In this document: in pieces, positions 5,834-13,451 of the stretch
Numbering within the stretch: position 1 is the stretch's first letter
How the letters are laid out: each line of letters begins with the position of its first letter
From: Oscillospiraceae bacterium
GTDB taxonomy: Bacteria; Bacillota; Clostridia; Oscillospirales; Ruminococcaceae
Assembly (NCBI GenBank): GCA_017396055.1
Contig: JAFQND010000092.1
Location: 1 to 16,800, forward strand
Reading direction: 5' to 3'
DNA length: 16,800 nucleotides
Program-made: the position numbers and the translations under genes
Notes under the pieces: generated by a model
What the model was told of the DNA's origin: nothing
The model's input: only the letters and a program-made list of their open reading frames with translations
Databases searched by the model: none

Positions 5834-7027
5834 TTGTTATCCGGAAAAACTATTCTGATCGGTGTTACCGGCGGCATTGCTGCCTATAAGGTCCCAAATC
5901 TGGTCAGCATGCTTGTCAAACAGCACGCTGACGTTCATGTCATTCTGACTAAAGGCGGCGAGCAGTTTATTCCTCCTCTGCCCTTTGAGGCGCTGACCGG
6001 TAACCGCGTTCTGACCGACACTTTTGAACGGACTCAGCCTCCGGAGATCCATCATATCGCTCTGGCGAAGAAAGCGGACCTGCTGTTGATCGCGCCTGCT
6101 TCCGCCGATATTATCGGCAAACTGGCAAATGGTATCGCTGACGATATGCTGACCTCGACGGTGCTGCCCTGCCGCTGTCCTATTCTCTTCTCCCCCGCCA
6201 TGAATGACCGGATGTATGCCAACCCCATTGTGCAGGACAATATGGCAAAGCTGCGCCATTACGGCTTTATTCAGATCGATGCCGCTGTGGGACATCTGGC
6301 CTGCGGTGATGACGGAAAAGGCAAGATGCCCGAACCCGCTGAACTCTATCAGTATATCGAGCGGGAGCTGGCCTGTGAAAAAGATATGGCCGGCATGAAA
6401 CTGCTGGTCACTGCCGGTGCCACTCAGGAAGCCATCGACCCGGTGCGATATATCACCAACCATTCCTCCGGCAAGATGGGCTATGCCATCGCAAAAGCAG
6501 CTATGCTTCGCGGCGCGGAAGTTACTCTGGTCACCGGGCAGACTGCCATCGCTCCCCCTCCTTTTGTGAAGGTCGTTCCCATTGTTTCCGCAAGGGATAT
6601 GTTTGAGGCAGTTACTGCCGCTGCCCCTGAACAGGACATCATCGTCAAGGCTGCCGCTGTGGCAGACTATACTCCCGAGACAGTTGCCGACCAGAAAATC
6701 AAGAAAAAGGATGGCGATATGTCTATCCCGCTCAAGCGCACCGACGACATTCTCGCATGGCTGGGTAAGAACAGGATACCCGGACAGTTCCTCTGCGGCT
6801 TCTCGATGGAGACTGAGAATATGCTGGAAAACTCCCGCGCGAAACTCGCCCGTAAAGGTATCGATCTGATCGCTGCCAATAACCTGAGGGTAGAGGGTGC
6901 AGGCTTTAAGGGTGACACCAATGTGCTGACTCTGATCAGCGCCGATGAGGAGATCGAACTTCCTATCATGTCCAAGGAAAAGGCTGCCATGCAGCTGCTC
7001 GACCAGATCCTGAAGATGAAAAAATAA
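5834..7027 (+). CDS. coaBC: Bifunctional phosphopantothenoylcysteine decarboxylase / phosphopantothenate-cysteine ligase
   Basis: CoaBC couples 4'-phosphopantothenate to cysteine and then decarboxylates the product to 4'-phosphopantetheine. I choose the TTG at 5834, behind AAAGGGAG (5819-5826), because the -10 box lies between it and any upstream ATG and because it gives the normal family length (397 residues). The flavin decarboxylase half shows VTGGIAAYK (11-19), the catalytic His 74 in the EIHHIALAKKADL segment, PASADIIGKLANGIADD (88-104), PAMN (121-124) and the active-site Cys 157 in LACGDDGKGKMPEP. The ligase half shows TAGATQEAIDPVRYITN with Asn 209, AAAVADY (273-279) and the KIKKKDGD segment with Lys 288. 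All key residues known from E. coli Dfp are present at one residue offset. It is divergent to the pantothenate operon and supplies the next pathway steps. Confidence 0.95.
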   Translation: MLSGKTILIGVTGGIAAYKVPNLVSMLVKQHADVHVILTKGGEQFIPPLPFEALTGNRVLTDTFERTQPPEIHHIALAKKADLLLIAPASADIIGKLANGIADDMLTSTVLPCRCPILFSPAMNDRMYANPIVQDNMAKLRHYGFIQIDAAVGHLACGDDGKGKMPEPAELYQYIERELACEKDMAGMKLLVTAGATQEAIDPVRYITNHSSGKMGYAIAKAAMLRGAEVTLVTGQTAIAPPPFVKVVPIVSARDMFEAVTAAAPEQDIIVKAAAVADYTPETVADQKIKKKDGDMSIPLKRTDDILAWLGKNRIPGQFLCGFSMETENMLENSRAKLARKGIDLIAANNLRVEGAGFKGDTNVLTLISADEEIELPIMSKEKAAMQLLDQILKMKK

Positions 7028-7039
7028 GCGAAATTAAAA

Positions 7040-7076
7040 ACACTCCGTATTATGCCTTGCGCATAATACGGAGTGT
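7040..7076. terminator. Bidirectional intrinsic terminator between coaBC and the PHP-type gene
   Basis: A perfect 16-bp stem pairs 7040-7055 with 7061-7076 around a five-base loop. On the minus strand a TTTTTAATTT tract follows directly, so it suits the leftward gene best. On the plus strand a T-run comes five bases after the stem (7082-7086). Confidence 0.85.
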
Positions 7077-7091
7077 GCTCGTTTTTGGAGA

Positions 7092-8018
7092 TTATTCCAG
7101 CCAGATGGGGTTGGTCCAGGCTCTGCGTCCTTCGGCATCGACCACAGAAACACGGATGTAATCATATCCACCGGCCCAGCCGCCGTCGAGGGAGATCTCG
7201 CCGGAGGTGAGGTTTTCACCGCGGAGCATCTTGGTGGGATGACGGTCAGAGATGAACTCGATAAAGCTTGCCTCACTGCATTCCACATGGGCGACACCGT
7301 CTTCTACATAGAAGTCCTTGATGACAGGGCCGCAGGAGGAGTAGAAGGCGCCTTCCTTCAGGGCGGCGAGGATGGCATCCACATTATTTTCGCTGTTGAC
7401 CATGACCCAGCCGTTGCAGTGCTGATACATGGCGTGTCCGTCATCGGTGGCGACGCCGAAGATTCGGATGCCCTGGCCGAGGAGCTCATCCCAATAGGCG
7501 GCATTCATGTCCATATGATCTTCGATCGCACAGCCGGAGTTCCAGATCTCCATGGCGAAATTGCCCTTTTGCTTTTCAAAGTAGCGGGCAGGGGTGGAGC
7601 TCCATTCGGGATGGCAGTAGATGGTCATCTGACCGTTTTCGTGCAGCCATTCCAGATAGGGCTGATATTCTTCCTGGTCTTTGGCGGTGCCGCTTTCAAA
7701 GCGCTGTTCGTGCTCAAAGCCGTTGGTCTCGTCGGCATGGCCGATGCAGACGGTGTGGAAGCAGCGGAAGCCCTTACCGTGTTCAAAGGTATTGTCATAC
7801 TCCATGCCGGGGATGATGGTGATACCGGTCTCGGGAGCATAAGTCTCGAAATTATAGCGGCGGTGGTCGGTGATGGCCATGAAGTCATAGCCATGTTCGG
7901 CATGCATACGCATGACAGCGTCGGGATCGCCCTTGCCGTCGGAACGGGTGGTATGGCAGTGCAGCGCACCTTTGAGCATTTTTTCGTTGCCGCCGAAAGC
8001 GGCCTGTCTTGTCAGCAT
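7092..8018 (-). CDS. PHP-domain metallohydrolase, CehA/McbA-like
   Basis: The start is the ATG at 8016-8018 with an ideal AAGGAGG site eight bases upstream (8027-8033); the open frame continues further but without a site. The 308-residue product has the PHP motifs HCH (residues 20-22), ITDHRR (49-54), GMEY (71-74), His 88, YCHPEW (134-139) and ATDDGH (190-195), so the metal site looks complete. The order and spacing resemble the CehA/McbA subgroup of PHP hydrolases, whose named members hydrolyse carbaryl-type esters but most of which are uncharacterised. The last 80 or so residues look like a beta domain (FYVEDGVAHVECSEASFIEFISD and DYIRVSVVDAEGRRAWTNPIW). No signal peptide is seen. It is a single-gene unit with its own promoter and terminator. 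Its substrate is unknown. Confidence 0.88.
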   Translation of the reverse strand: MLTRQAAFGGNEKMLKGALHCHTTRSDGKGDPDAVMRMHAEHGYDFMAITDHRRYNFETYAPETGITIIPGMEYDNTFEHGKGFRCFHTVCIGHADETNGFEHEQRFESGTAKDQEEYQPYLEWLHENGQMTIYCHPEWSSTPARYFEKQKGNFAMEIWNSGCAIEDHMDMNAAYWDELLGQGIRIFGVATDDGHAMYQHCNGWVMVNSENNVDAILAALKEGAFYSSCGPVIKDFYVEDGVAHVECSEASFIEFISDRHPTKMLRGENLTSGEISLDGGWAGGYDYIRVSVVDAEGRRAWTNPIWLE

Positions 8019-8063
8019 GGAAGTGTCCTCCTTCATATGGACCGATGTCCTTGTTTCCTCCTC

Positions 8064-8093
8064 AATATAGCATTTTTCTCTGACGGATGTCAA
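8064..8093 (-). promoter_or_regulatory. Predicted promoter of the CehA/McbA-like gene
   Basis: On the minus strand TTGACA (8088-8093) is followed after 18 bp by TATATT (8064-8069), about 45 bases before the ATG. Confidence 0.75.
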
Positions 8094-8124
8094 TGCAATA
8101 AGCAACAAAAATTCAACTCCCCTC

Positions 8125-8153
8125 TTGACGGGAACTGCCAAAATGTTTATGCT
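8125..8153 (+). promoter_or_regulatory. Predicted promoter of the YczE-like gene
   Basis: TTGACG (8125-8130), a 17-bp spacer and TATGCT (8148-8153) place the transcript start near 8160, some 20 bases before the ATG. It is back to back with the promoter of the leftward hydrolase gene. Confidence 0.7.
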
Positions 8154-8180
8154 ATTACTAAAGAAAGGCGGGATTTTTCC

Positions 8181-8828
8181 ATGCATGATAAAAAGTATTT
8201 CAAACTGCGGCTGCTGCTGGCGTTCGTGGGTAATATCATCATCGGTTTATGCGTAGGTCTTTATCGGCTCAGCGAGCTGGGTGTAGATTCCTGCTCCGGC
8301 ATGAATCTGGGTATCAGTGATTTTCTGAATATGTCCTTTGGCAACTGGCAGCTGATCTGCAATATCGTGATCCTGATCGTGGTGTTCTTTACGGTGCGGT
8401 CTTATATCGGTATCGGTACCGTCATCAATATGGTCGGTGTGGGATACATAGCGGATTTTATCTGCTGGCTGGGCTGGGATGTTGCCGGTCTGGAACTGAA
8501 CCTTGTGATTCGTTTTATCCTCATGACGATCGCGCTGCTCTGTGCTCCTCTCGGTGTCGCTTTGTATATGAAAGCCGATATGGGTTTGTCCCCTTATGAC
8601 AGTATCGCACCGATCGTGGAGCATCTGACAAAGGGCAAGGTCTCCTTCCGGAAAGCACGCGTCACAACGGACGTGCTGGGTCTGGTCATCGGTGTGGTCT
8701 TCTGTCTGCTGGCAGGAGGAAATGTCTGGCGTATCGCCGGCATCGGCACCATTCTGAACGCGGTCATCACCGGCCCGATCATTCAGTTCTTCCGCACGAA
8801 GATCGACAAAAAACTGGGCGATATCTGA
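8181..8828 (+). CDS. YczE-type (COG2364) integral membrane protein
   Basis: The 215-residue product begins with a short charged stretch and then has about five membrane segments: roughly residues 8-30, 52-70, 75-95, 108-130 and 165-195. The pattern GNIIIGLCVGLYRLSELGVDSCSGMNLGIS, YIGIGTVINMVGVGYIADF and ADMGLSPYDSIAPIV matches the YczE family of small membrane proteins. In Bacillus subtilis YczE has been linked to bacillaemycin-type polyketide production, but most members have no known role. I chose the ATG at 8181 because it directly follows a predicted promoter and a GGCGGG-like site. The same frame is open far upstream, but that part overlaps the leftward hydrolase gene on the other strand. 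It is a single-gene unit with its own terminator. Confidence 0.85.
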   Translation: MHDKKYFKLRLLLAFVGNIIIGLCVGLYRLSELGVDSCSGMNLGISDFLNMSFGNWQLICNIVILIVVFFTVRSYIGIGTVINMVGVGYIADFICWLGWDVAGLELNLVIRFILMTIALLCAPLGVALYMKADMGLSPYDSIAPIVEHLTKGKVSFRKARVTTDVLGLVIGVVFCLLAGGNVWRIAGIGTILNAVITGPIIQFFRTKIDKKLGDI

Positions 8829-8831
8829 TTG

Positions 8832-8861
8832 AAAAGCTCTCCCTGAACGGGAGAGCTTTTT
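8832..8861 (+). terminator. Intrinsic terminator of the YczE-like gene
   Basis: A perfect 12-bp stem (8832-8843 with 8849-8860, loop TGAAC) starts four bases after the stop codon and ends in a T-run. Confidence 0.9.
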
Positions 8862-8906
8862 GCGGTATGATGGGCTGTTTTTAGATGTTGTCGGGCTTTT
8901 TTTCGC

Positions 8907-8935
8907 TTGTCAACTGCTGCGTCGGAGAATAAACT
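8907..8935 (+). promoter_or_regulatory. Predicted promoter of the beta-propeller gene
   Basis: TTGTCA (8907-8912), a 17-bp spacer and TAAACT (8930-8935) lie about 35 bases ahead of the start codon. Confidence 0.6.
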
Positions 8936-8970
8936 GTAGATACAACGAACTTTTAAGGAGTGTGTATTCT

Positions 8971-10458
8971 ATGGCTGTCAATATTGGCAATCGACGTGAA
9001 CTTTTCTGGGATGATCATCTGATCGATACAGAGAGGACCACTGCGGTTTCACAGATCATGCATCCTGTTCTTAAAGAAACGCTGATGTATTTCGACAGAC
9101 CCGAAGACGGCCAGACCATCAGCTATCCTACCCTTGTCAAAGTAGACGATACCTGGCGGATGTATTATATCGCCTGGGGCGATACCGATTGGGGCGTGGG
9201 CAAGGTCCGTCTTTGTGTCGTCGAGAGCAAGGACGGCATCCATTGGACAAGACCCTCTCTCGGACAGTATGAGGAAGACGGTTCTTTTGACAACAATATA
9301 GTCCTGACCGGCGATCTTCTGGAGGACAATGCCTTTGTCTTCAACGATCCCAATCCCGCCTGTCCCCCCGAGCAGAAATTCAAGATCCTCACTTCCACCC
9401 ACGTGGAGGTTGACGGAAAGAAAAAGCGGGGTCTCTGGTGTCTGGTTTCTCCGGACGGCTATCACTTTGAGCTGTCCCATCTTGTGACGACCTATGGAGC
9501 CTTTGATACCAACAATACCGTACACTGGGACGGAAAACGCTATGTCGCCTATGTCCGCAACTATCACAACATCGTCAGTGACAAAATGAGCGGTCATGTG
9601 GACTTTGACGGCATCAGCGACATCAGCGATTTCGACGTTCCCTGGCCGGATCTGAACAAGGGCACACGCGATGTCCGGGTGATCTATTCCGAGGATTTTG
9701 TCCACTGGACCGAGCCGCAGCGGATCCTGTTCAACGACGATAACGACTGGCCCATGTATACCAATCAGGTCATCCCCTACGAGCGGGCCCCCCATATGCT
9801 GATCGGTTTCCCTACCCGCTATCGCGAGCGGAAGGAATGGACCCCCTGTTTCGATCAGCTTCCCGGTGCGGAGGGACGCAAGATTATCATCAACAGCGCA
9901 AAAGCCGAAAACCGCGAGGCATTTACCGTTACCGACTGTCTGTTCATGTGCTCCCGCGATACGCTGCACTGGCACCGCTGGAGAGAGGCTTTTATGACAC
10001 CGGGTTATGAGGAAACGGACAACTGGGTCTACGGTGATTGCTATCCTTCTTATAATCTGATCGATACCGGTGACGGGACCTATTCCATCTATACGGTCGA
10101 CGCCCACCGTGCCTATGGAAAACCCAAGCCCCTCAACCGCTGGGAGATCCGCAAGGACGGCTTTGCCTGCTATACTGCCGGAGCGGACGAGAAGGTGCTC
10201 GTCACAAAGCCTCTTGTATTCGAAGGATCGAAGCTGCATCTGAACTTCTCTGGTTCGGCGTTCGGCTATATCTATGTGGATCTTCTGGATGAGGACGGAA
10301 ATCCCATCTCCGGCGAGAGCTTCGAAGTCTTCGGTGATACCATCGACCGCGAGGTCTTCTTTGCCGACGGCAGCGATTTCTCCGCCTTTGCGGGCAAACC
10401 GGTCCGCATCCGCTTCAGAATGTCGGATGTAAAGCTCTATTCGATGAAGTTTGAGTAA
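8971..10458 (+). CDS. Glycosyl hydrolase-like beta-propeller protein (GH32/43-type fold)
   Basis: The start is the ATG at 8971 behind AAGGAG (8955-8960); the product has 495 residues and no signal peptide, so it should be cytosolic. The first 400 or so residues read as repeated propeller blades of the form YPTLVKVDDTWRMYYIA, SKDGIHWTRP (86-95), SPDGYHF, TVHWDGKRYVAYVR, YSEDFVHWTEP and SRDTLHWHRW, with acidic and aromatic residues at blade starts. The last 80 or so residues form a predicted beta-sandwich (LHLNFSGSAFGYIYVDLLDE to VRIRFRMSDVKLYSMKF). This layout is typical of five-bladed propeller glycosidases and related uncharacterised proteins. I cannot identify a catalytic Asp/Glu triad with confidence, so neither activity nor substrate is claimed. 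No sugar transporter or regulator sits beside it. Confidence 0.75.
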   Translation: MAVNIGNRRELFWDDHLIDTERTTAVSQIMHPVLKETLMYFDRPEDGQTISYPTLVKVDDTWRMYYIAWGDTDWGVGKVRLCVVESKDGIHWTRPSLGQYEEDGSFDNNIVLTGDLLEDNAFVFNDPNPACPPEQKFKILTSTHVEVDGKKKRGLWCLVSPDGYHFELSHLVTTYGAFDTNNTVHWDGKRYVAYVRNYHNIVSDKMSGHVDFDGISDISDFDVPWPDLNKGTRDVRVIYSEDFVHWTEPQRILFNDDNDWPMYTNQVIPYERAPHMLIGFPTRYRERKEWTPCFDQLPGAEGRKIIINSAKAENREAFTVTDCLFMCSRDTLHWHRWREAFMTPGYEETDNWVYGDCYPSYNLIDTGDGTYSIYTVDAHRAYGKPKPLNRWEIRKDGFACYTAGADEKVLVTKPLVFEGSKLHLNFSGSAFGYIYVDLLDEDGNPISGESFEVFGDTIDREVFFADGSDFSAFAGKPVRIRFRMSDVKLYSMKFE

Positions 10459-10465
10459 AAAAGAG

Positions 10466-10493
10466 ACCGCCTTCCGTATAGGAGGGCGGTTTT
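10466..10493 (+). terminator. Intrinsic terminator of the beta-propeller gene
   Basis: A 10-bp stem with one G-T pair (10466-10475 with 10481-10490, loop GTATA) is followed by a short T-run, seven bases after the stop codon. Confidence 0.85.
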
Positions 10494-10559
10494 GCTGTCT
10501 TTCGGTCTGCAGGGGATATTTATAGCGCACGACTGGAACTCGTGTATGGGCTGAAACGA

Positions 10560-10587
10560 AAAAGGACACCCGAAAGGGTGTCCTTTT
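10560..10587. terminator. Bidirectional terminator downstream of tRNA-Leu
   Basis: A perfect 12-bp stem (10560-10571 with 10576-10587) closes a GAAA loop on the plus strand. The outer pairs are A/T runs on both sides, so it can work in both directions. On the minus strand it lies four bases after the tRNA and would end the MATE-yjbR-tRNA transcript. Confidence 0.85.
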
Positions 10588-10591
10588 CTGA

Positions 10592-10678
10592 TGGTGCCGG
10601 TAACCGGGGTCGAACCGGTACGATATCGCTACCGCGGGATTTTGAGTCCCGTGCGTCTGCCAATTCCGCCATACCGGC
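10592..10678 (-). tRNA. tRNA-Leu (anticodon CAA), CCA encoded
   Basis: The 87-nt gene folds as a class II tRNA. The acceptor strands GCCGGTA and TACCGGC pair perfectly, with an A discriminator and an encoded CCA (10592-10594). The anticodon stem is CGGGA/TCCCG around the loop CTCAAAA, giving anticodon CAA at 10642-10644, which reads UUG. A T arm with GGTTCGACCCC and a long variable arm are present, as expected for leucine tRNAs. Confidence 0.95.
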
Positions 10679-10687
10679 AACATATTT

Positions 10688-10716
10688 ATTATAAGGAACT
10701 TCCGCCCGGTTGTCAA
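10688..10716 (-). promoter_or_regulatory. Perfect consensus promoter of tRNA-Leu
   Basis: On the minus strand TTGACA (10711-10716) and TATAAT (10688-10693) are exactly 17 bp apart. The mature tRNA begins nine bases after the -10 box. The -35 box contains the TGA stop of the yjbR-like gene (10713-10715). Confidence 0.92.
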
Positions 10717-11108
10717 GGGGAAGTTCGTCTTTTGCGGTCGGGTTTCTTTGTCAGCTGAAAACTCAGATCGATCCAGGGAAAGATCTCTTCCGGCGGGACG
10801 GAACCGTCCAGCAGTATGCTGATCCAGTGTTCCTTGTTCATATGATAACCGGGCAGATATCTTTTGCCGTCTGTCAGCGAGCCGATGATCATGGGATCGC
10901 ATTTCAGGTTGAGGATATCGACGCTCCCCTCTCCGGGAAGATGCAGGACTCGATTTGGAGTCTGCAAAAGCAGCGCCGCGAACCACTTCTTGGTGTCAGG
11001 ATGCCGGATGGCAGCGGAGGTGTTTGAATCTTTCCAGAGGAATTCCGGTTCCGCACCGTAAAATTCCCGAATATAGTTGAGAACAGCAGATACGGTTTCA
11101 GGGTACAT
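10713..11108 (-). CDS. MmcQ/YjbR family protein
   Basis: The 131-residue product shows the family features: an N-terminal helix (VLNYIREFYGAEPEFLW), a central beta segment with NTSAAIRHPDTKKWFAALL, the LKCDP motif (88-92) and the C-terminal GYHMNKEHWISILLDGSV and IDLSFQLT segments. YjbR-type proteins have a CyaY-like fold and are often called DNA-binding, but their role is not established. The AAAGGAG site (11114-11120) precedes the ATG. It starts 17 bp after the MATE exporter gene, so the two form one operon. No terminator separates it from the tRNA gene, so part of its transcripts may run into tRNA-Leu. Confidence 0.9.
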   Translation of the reverse strand: MYPETVSAVLNYIREFYGAEPEFLWKDSNTSAAIRHPDTKKWFAALLLQTPNRVLHLPGEGSVDILNLKCDPMIIGSLTDGKRYLPGYHMNKEHWISILLDGSVPPEEIFPWIDLSFQLTKKPDRKRRTSP

Positions 11109-11125
11109 GACGGCTCCTTTCAGGG

Positions 11126-12514
11126 TCAGCCTGCTTTCTCCTCCCCAGCAGGATCCGGTTCATCTTTGCCGAGTTTCCGCCAGACGGTAAAGATCATCGT
11201 GGTGAAGCAGGCGGTGCCGCCGATAAAGTTGGAGATCGGTTCCGCAAGGAAGACACCATCGGTACCGAGATTTCCGATCATCGGCAGAATAAAGGTCAGC
11301 GGTACAACAATGACAACTTTACGCAGCAGAGAGAAGAAGATAGCGTGTTTCGATTTTCCCAGTGCAGTGAAAGTGGACTGTCCCGCAAACTGCAGCGACA
11401 TCATGAAATAACCGAAGAAGAAGAGTTTCAACGCGGGAATACCAACATTCAGAAGTTCGGGGTCATTGTTGAACATCCGGATAAAGGGCTCCGGGAAGAG
11501 CATCAGGATGACCCAGGTCAGAACAGTATAAGAAGTACCGATCACCGTGGTGAACAAAATTGCTTTTTTGACACGGGTGTATTTTTTTGCTCCATAATTA
11601 TAGCCCAGAACAGGCTGCGCGCCGTTGGTGATACCCGTGACGGGCAGGCTGAACAATTCGCGCACCGAACTGAGTACGGTCATAACGCCGACGAAAAGGT
11701 CGCCGCCGTATTTCTGCAGGGTAACGTTGCAGGCGATGTTGCACAGGCTGTTTGTCACTGCTACAATGAATCCCGAGAGGCCAAGAGTGGCGATTTTCCC
11801 GACAAGTCTGAAATCGGGAATGAGATTTTCTTTGCGGATCTTCAGGATAGCCTTTTTACCAGTCAGGAACAAAAGGACCCAGGCGGCGCTGAGTGCCTGT
11901 GAGAGCACTGTCGCCAGCGCTGCACCGGAAACACCCATATCAAATACAAAGATGAAGAGCGGGTCCATCAGAATGTTTGCGGCGGCGCCGATAGAAACGG
12001 TCAGCATGCCGTGTTTTCCAAAGCCCTGTGCATTGATAAAGCCGTTCATGCCAAGGCTGATCATTGTGAAAAGTGTACCGCAAAGATAAATTGAAAGATA
12101 AGCGTCCGCGTAGGGATAAGTGTCATCGCTGGCGCCGAAAAGATAGAGGATCGGCTTGCGGAAAAGATATCCGATGATCATAATGACAACGCCGGTCAGC
12201 AGCAGCATCGTCAGCGTATTGCCCATGATCTTTTCAGCACGGGCTTCGTCCTTTTCTCCTCTGGCAATGGCACAGAGCGGGGCTCCGCCGACACCGAACA
12301 GATTTGTGAAGGCAGCGATCATGGTGATAATAGGGAATGTCAGGCCGACACCGGTCAGCGCCAGAGCGGATGCCCCGGGAAGATGTCCCAGATAGATCCT
12401 ATCCACCATATTATAGAGCACCTGGATCAGCTGCGCTACGGTCATGGGAATAGCCATGCGGAGAATATTGCGCCATACTGCGCCTTTAGAGAAATCGTTC
12501 TGTGCTGATGCCAA
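11126..12514 (-). CDS. MATE family efflux transporter
   Basis: The 462-residue product has the length and 12-segment layout of MATE exporters, which use Na+ or H+ gradients to expel drugs and cationic compounds. Recognisable family elements are NILRMAIPMTVAQLIQVLYNMVDRIYLGH near the N-terminus, GAPLCAIARGEKDEARAEKIMGN after the second segment, and the mirrored NGAQPVLGYNYGAKKYTRVKKAI segment in the second half. The start appears to be a TTG (12512-12514) behind a GGCGG-like site; the next in-frame ATG would cut into the first membrane segment. It is divergent from an XRE-type regulator and co-directional with the yjbR-like gene 17 bp downstream. The substrate cannot be read from the sequence. 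Confidence 0.93.
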   Translation of the reverse strand: MASAQNDFSKGAVWRNILRMAIPMTVAQLIQVLYNMVDRIYLGHLPGASALALTGVGLTFPIITMIAAFTNLFGVGGAPLCAIARGEKDEARAEKIMGNTLTMLLLTGVVIMIIGYLFRKPILYLFGASDDTYPYADAYLSIYLCGTLFTMISLGMNGFINAQGFGKHGMLTVSIGAAANILMDPLFIFVFDMGVSGAALATVLSQALSAAWVLLFLTGKKAILKIRKENLIPDFRLVGKIATLGLSGFIVAVTNSLCNIACNVTLQKYGGDLFVGVMTVLSSVRELFSLPVTGITNGAQPVLGYNYGAKKYTRVKKAILFTTVIGTSYTVLTWVILMLFPEPFIRMFNNDPELLNVGIPALKLFFFGYFMMSLQFAGQSTFTALGKSKHAIFFSLLRKVVIVVPLTFILPMIGNLGTDGVFLAEPISNFIGGTACFTTMIFTVWRKLGKDEPDPAGEEKAG

Positions 12515-12545
12515 ATCATCCGCCGCCTTTCATGTCGATAGTTCC

Positions 12546-12574
12546 ATCATACTCTTATCGGGGATAAAAATCAA
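12546..12574 (-). promoter_or_regulatory. Predicted promoter of the MATE exporter gene
   Basis: On the minus strand TTGATT (12569-12574), a 17-bp spacer and TATGAT (12546-12551) lie about 30 bases before the TTG start. Confidence 0.65.
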
Positions 12575-12647
12575 GGCGGCACGGACATGTTACATTGAGT
12601 TGCGGAATTGACAGGAAGAAATGGTGGCGGAAAATAGCTTTTTTCGT

Positions 12648-12653
12648 TATACT
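12648..12653 (+). promoter_or_regulatory. Candidate -10 box of the XRE regulator gene
   Basis: TATACT lies 26 bases ahead of the ATG. The best-spaced -35 is poor (TGGCGG, 12625-12630), and a TTGACA at 12608-12613 is too far away (34 bp), so the promoter may be weak or activator-dependent. Confidence 0.45.
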
Positions 12654-12679
12654 GAAATCATAGGAAGGGAGTGTGTCAG

Positions 12680-13354
12680 ATGACATTTTCAGAAAAATTA
12701 TACCGGCTTCGCAGACAGAAAGGCATGTCGCAGGAAGAACTGGCCGACCGGCTGGAAGTCTCACGTCAGGCGGTCTCGCGATGGGAGATGGGGACAACAC
12801 TGCCCGACGCGAAAAATCTTCTGCAGCTGAGCGAACTCTTCGGTGTATCCATTGACTATCTTTTGAAAGATGAAATGAGTGAGGATATTCAAGAGCCCCC
12901 TTTTCGTCAGGTTAATGCCCCCACGGCAAAACCCGGTTTCTTTCGCTCCGAACAGAGTCGGCAGATCGGATTGAGCATTCTCGTAGCGCTTCAGGTGCTG
13001 CCGCTGTTTTTATACTTCATTGGCATTTTTGTCATGACGAATCCGACGACGCTGCTGCTTGCCTCGCTGATGAATCTTTTGAATATCGTTGTTCTGGAGA
13101 TCACGTTCCATATCTGTGGGGATGAACGGGGAAAATATTACCGCCGGAAATATTACCGTATCACCGTCTGGCTGTTCAGCTGGTGTCCGGTTTCGCTGCT
13201 GACGAGGCTGTTCCTGTGGGGAGGCTCGTGGGTGATGGGGGCAGAAGAACTTGTCAGAAAAGGACTTTGGACAACTTTGATCACGGTCGTACTGTATCTG
13301 GTCGTCTGTATTACGGTGACACTGCTGCTTAGAGAGAAAAGGACGGAGGATTAA
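12680..13354 (+). CDS. XRE-family regulator with four C-terminal membrane segments
   Basis: The start is the ATG at 12680 behind GGAAGGGA (12663-12670); a GTG nine bases upstream overlaps the space needed after that site and is not used. Residues 3-63 form a Cro/C1-type helix-turn-helix (KLYRLRRQKGMSQEELADRLEVSRQAVSRWEMG, then LLQLSELFGVSIDYLL). After a linker (64-97), four hydrophobic segments follow at about 98-119, 124-145, 160-181 and 195-217, separated by a basic loop (KYYRRKYYR). Such membrane-tethered XRE proteins are common in Firmicutes and may sense membrane-active compounds. The gene is divergent to a MATE exporter across a 165-bp region with both promoters, so regulation of that exporter is plausible but inferred. 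No clear terminator follows. Confidence 0.9.
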   Translation: MTFSEKLYRLRRQKGMSQEELADRLEVSRQAVSRWEMGTTLPDAKNLLQLSELFGVSIDYLLKDEMSEDIQEPPFRQVNAPTAKPGFFRSEQSRQIGLSILVALQVLPLFLYFIGIFVMTNPTTLLLASLMNLLNIVVLEITFHICGDERGKYYRRKYYRITVWLFSWCPVSLLTRLFLWGGSWVMGAEELVRKGLWTTLITVVLYLVVCITVTLLLREKRTED

Positions 13355-13374
13355 GCAATTCATACAAAATATTT

Positions 13375-13392
13375 ACTTTAAACTGTTAAAGT
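13375..13392. promoter_or_regulatory. Inverted repeat upstream of the symporter promoter
   Basis: ACTTTAA-ACTG-TTAAAGT is a perfect 7-bp inverted repeat, 22 bp upstream of the -35 box. No T-run follows, so it is a poor terminator for the regulator gene and a better candidate protein-binding site. Function unproven. Confidence 0.4.
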
Positions 13393-13414
13393 GGCAGAAA
13401 GTGCGTTTGTAGTC

Positions 13415-13443
13415 TTGACTTTCCCTTGCACAGGGTTTATAAT
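13415..13443 (+). promoter_or_regulatory. Predicted promoter of the SSS symporter gene
   Basis: TTGACT (13415-13420), a 17-bp spacer and a perfect TATAAT (13438-13443) give a start near 13450. Confidence 0.82.
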
Positions 13444-13451
13444 TCAACACA

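Noticed and set aside
6837..6849. 13-bp word (GCGCGAAACTCGC) in coaBC that matches the 64-bp repeat
   Set aside because: It lies in conserved ligase coding sequence without the rest of the unit, so it is probably chance or codon use.
7239..8180. Long N-terminal extension of the YczE-like gene
   Set aside because: The extension overlaps the hydrolase gene and its promoter on the opposite strand. The ATG at 8181 lies just after a good promoter and starts the family-like sequence.
10494..10559. Short interval between two terminators, with a small CACGA/TCGTG hairpin
   Set aside because: The stem is only five base pairs and there is no promoter; nothing supports an RNA gene here.
9049..10986. 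645-codon minus-strand open frame
   Set aside because: It is antisense to the propeller gene, crosses the tRNA gene and two terminators, and includes part of the yjbR-like gene in another frame. It cannot be one real gene.
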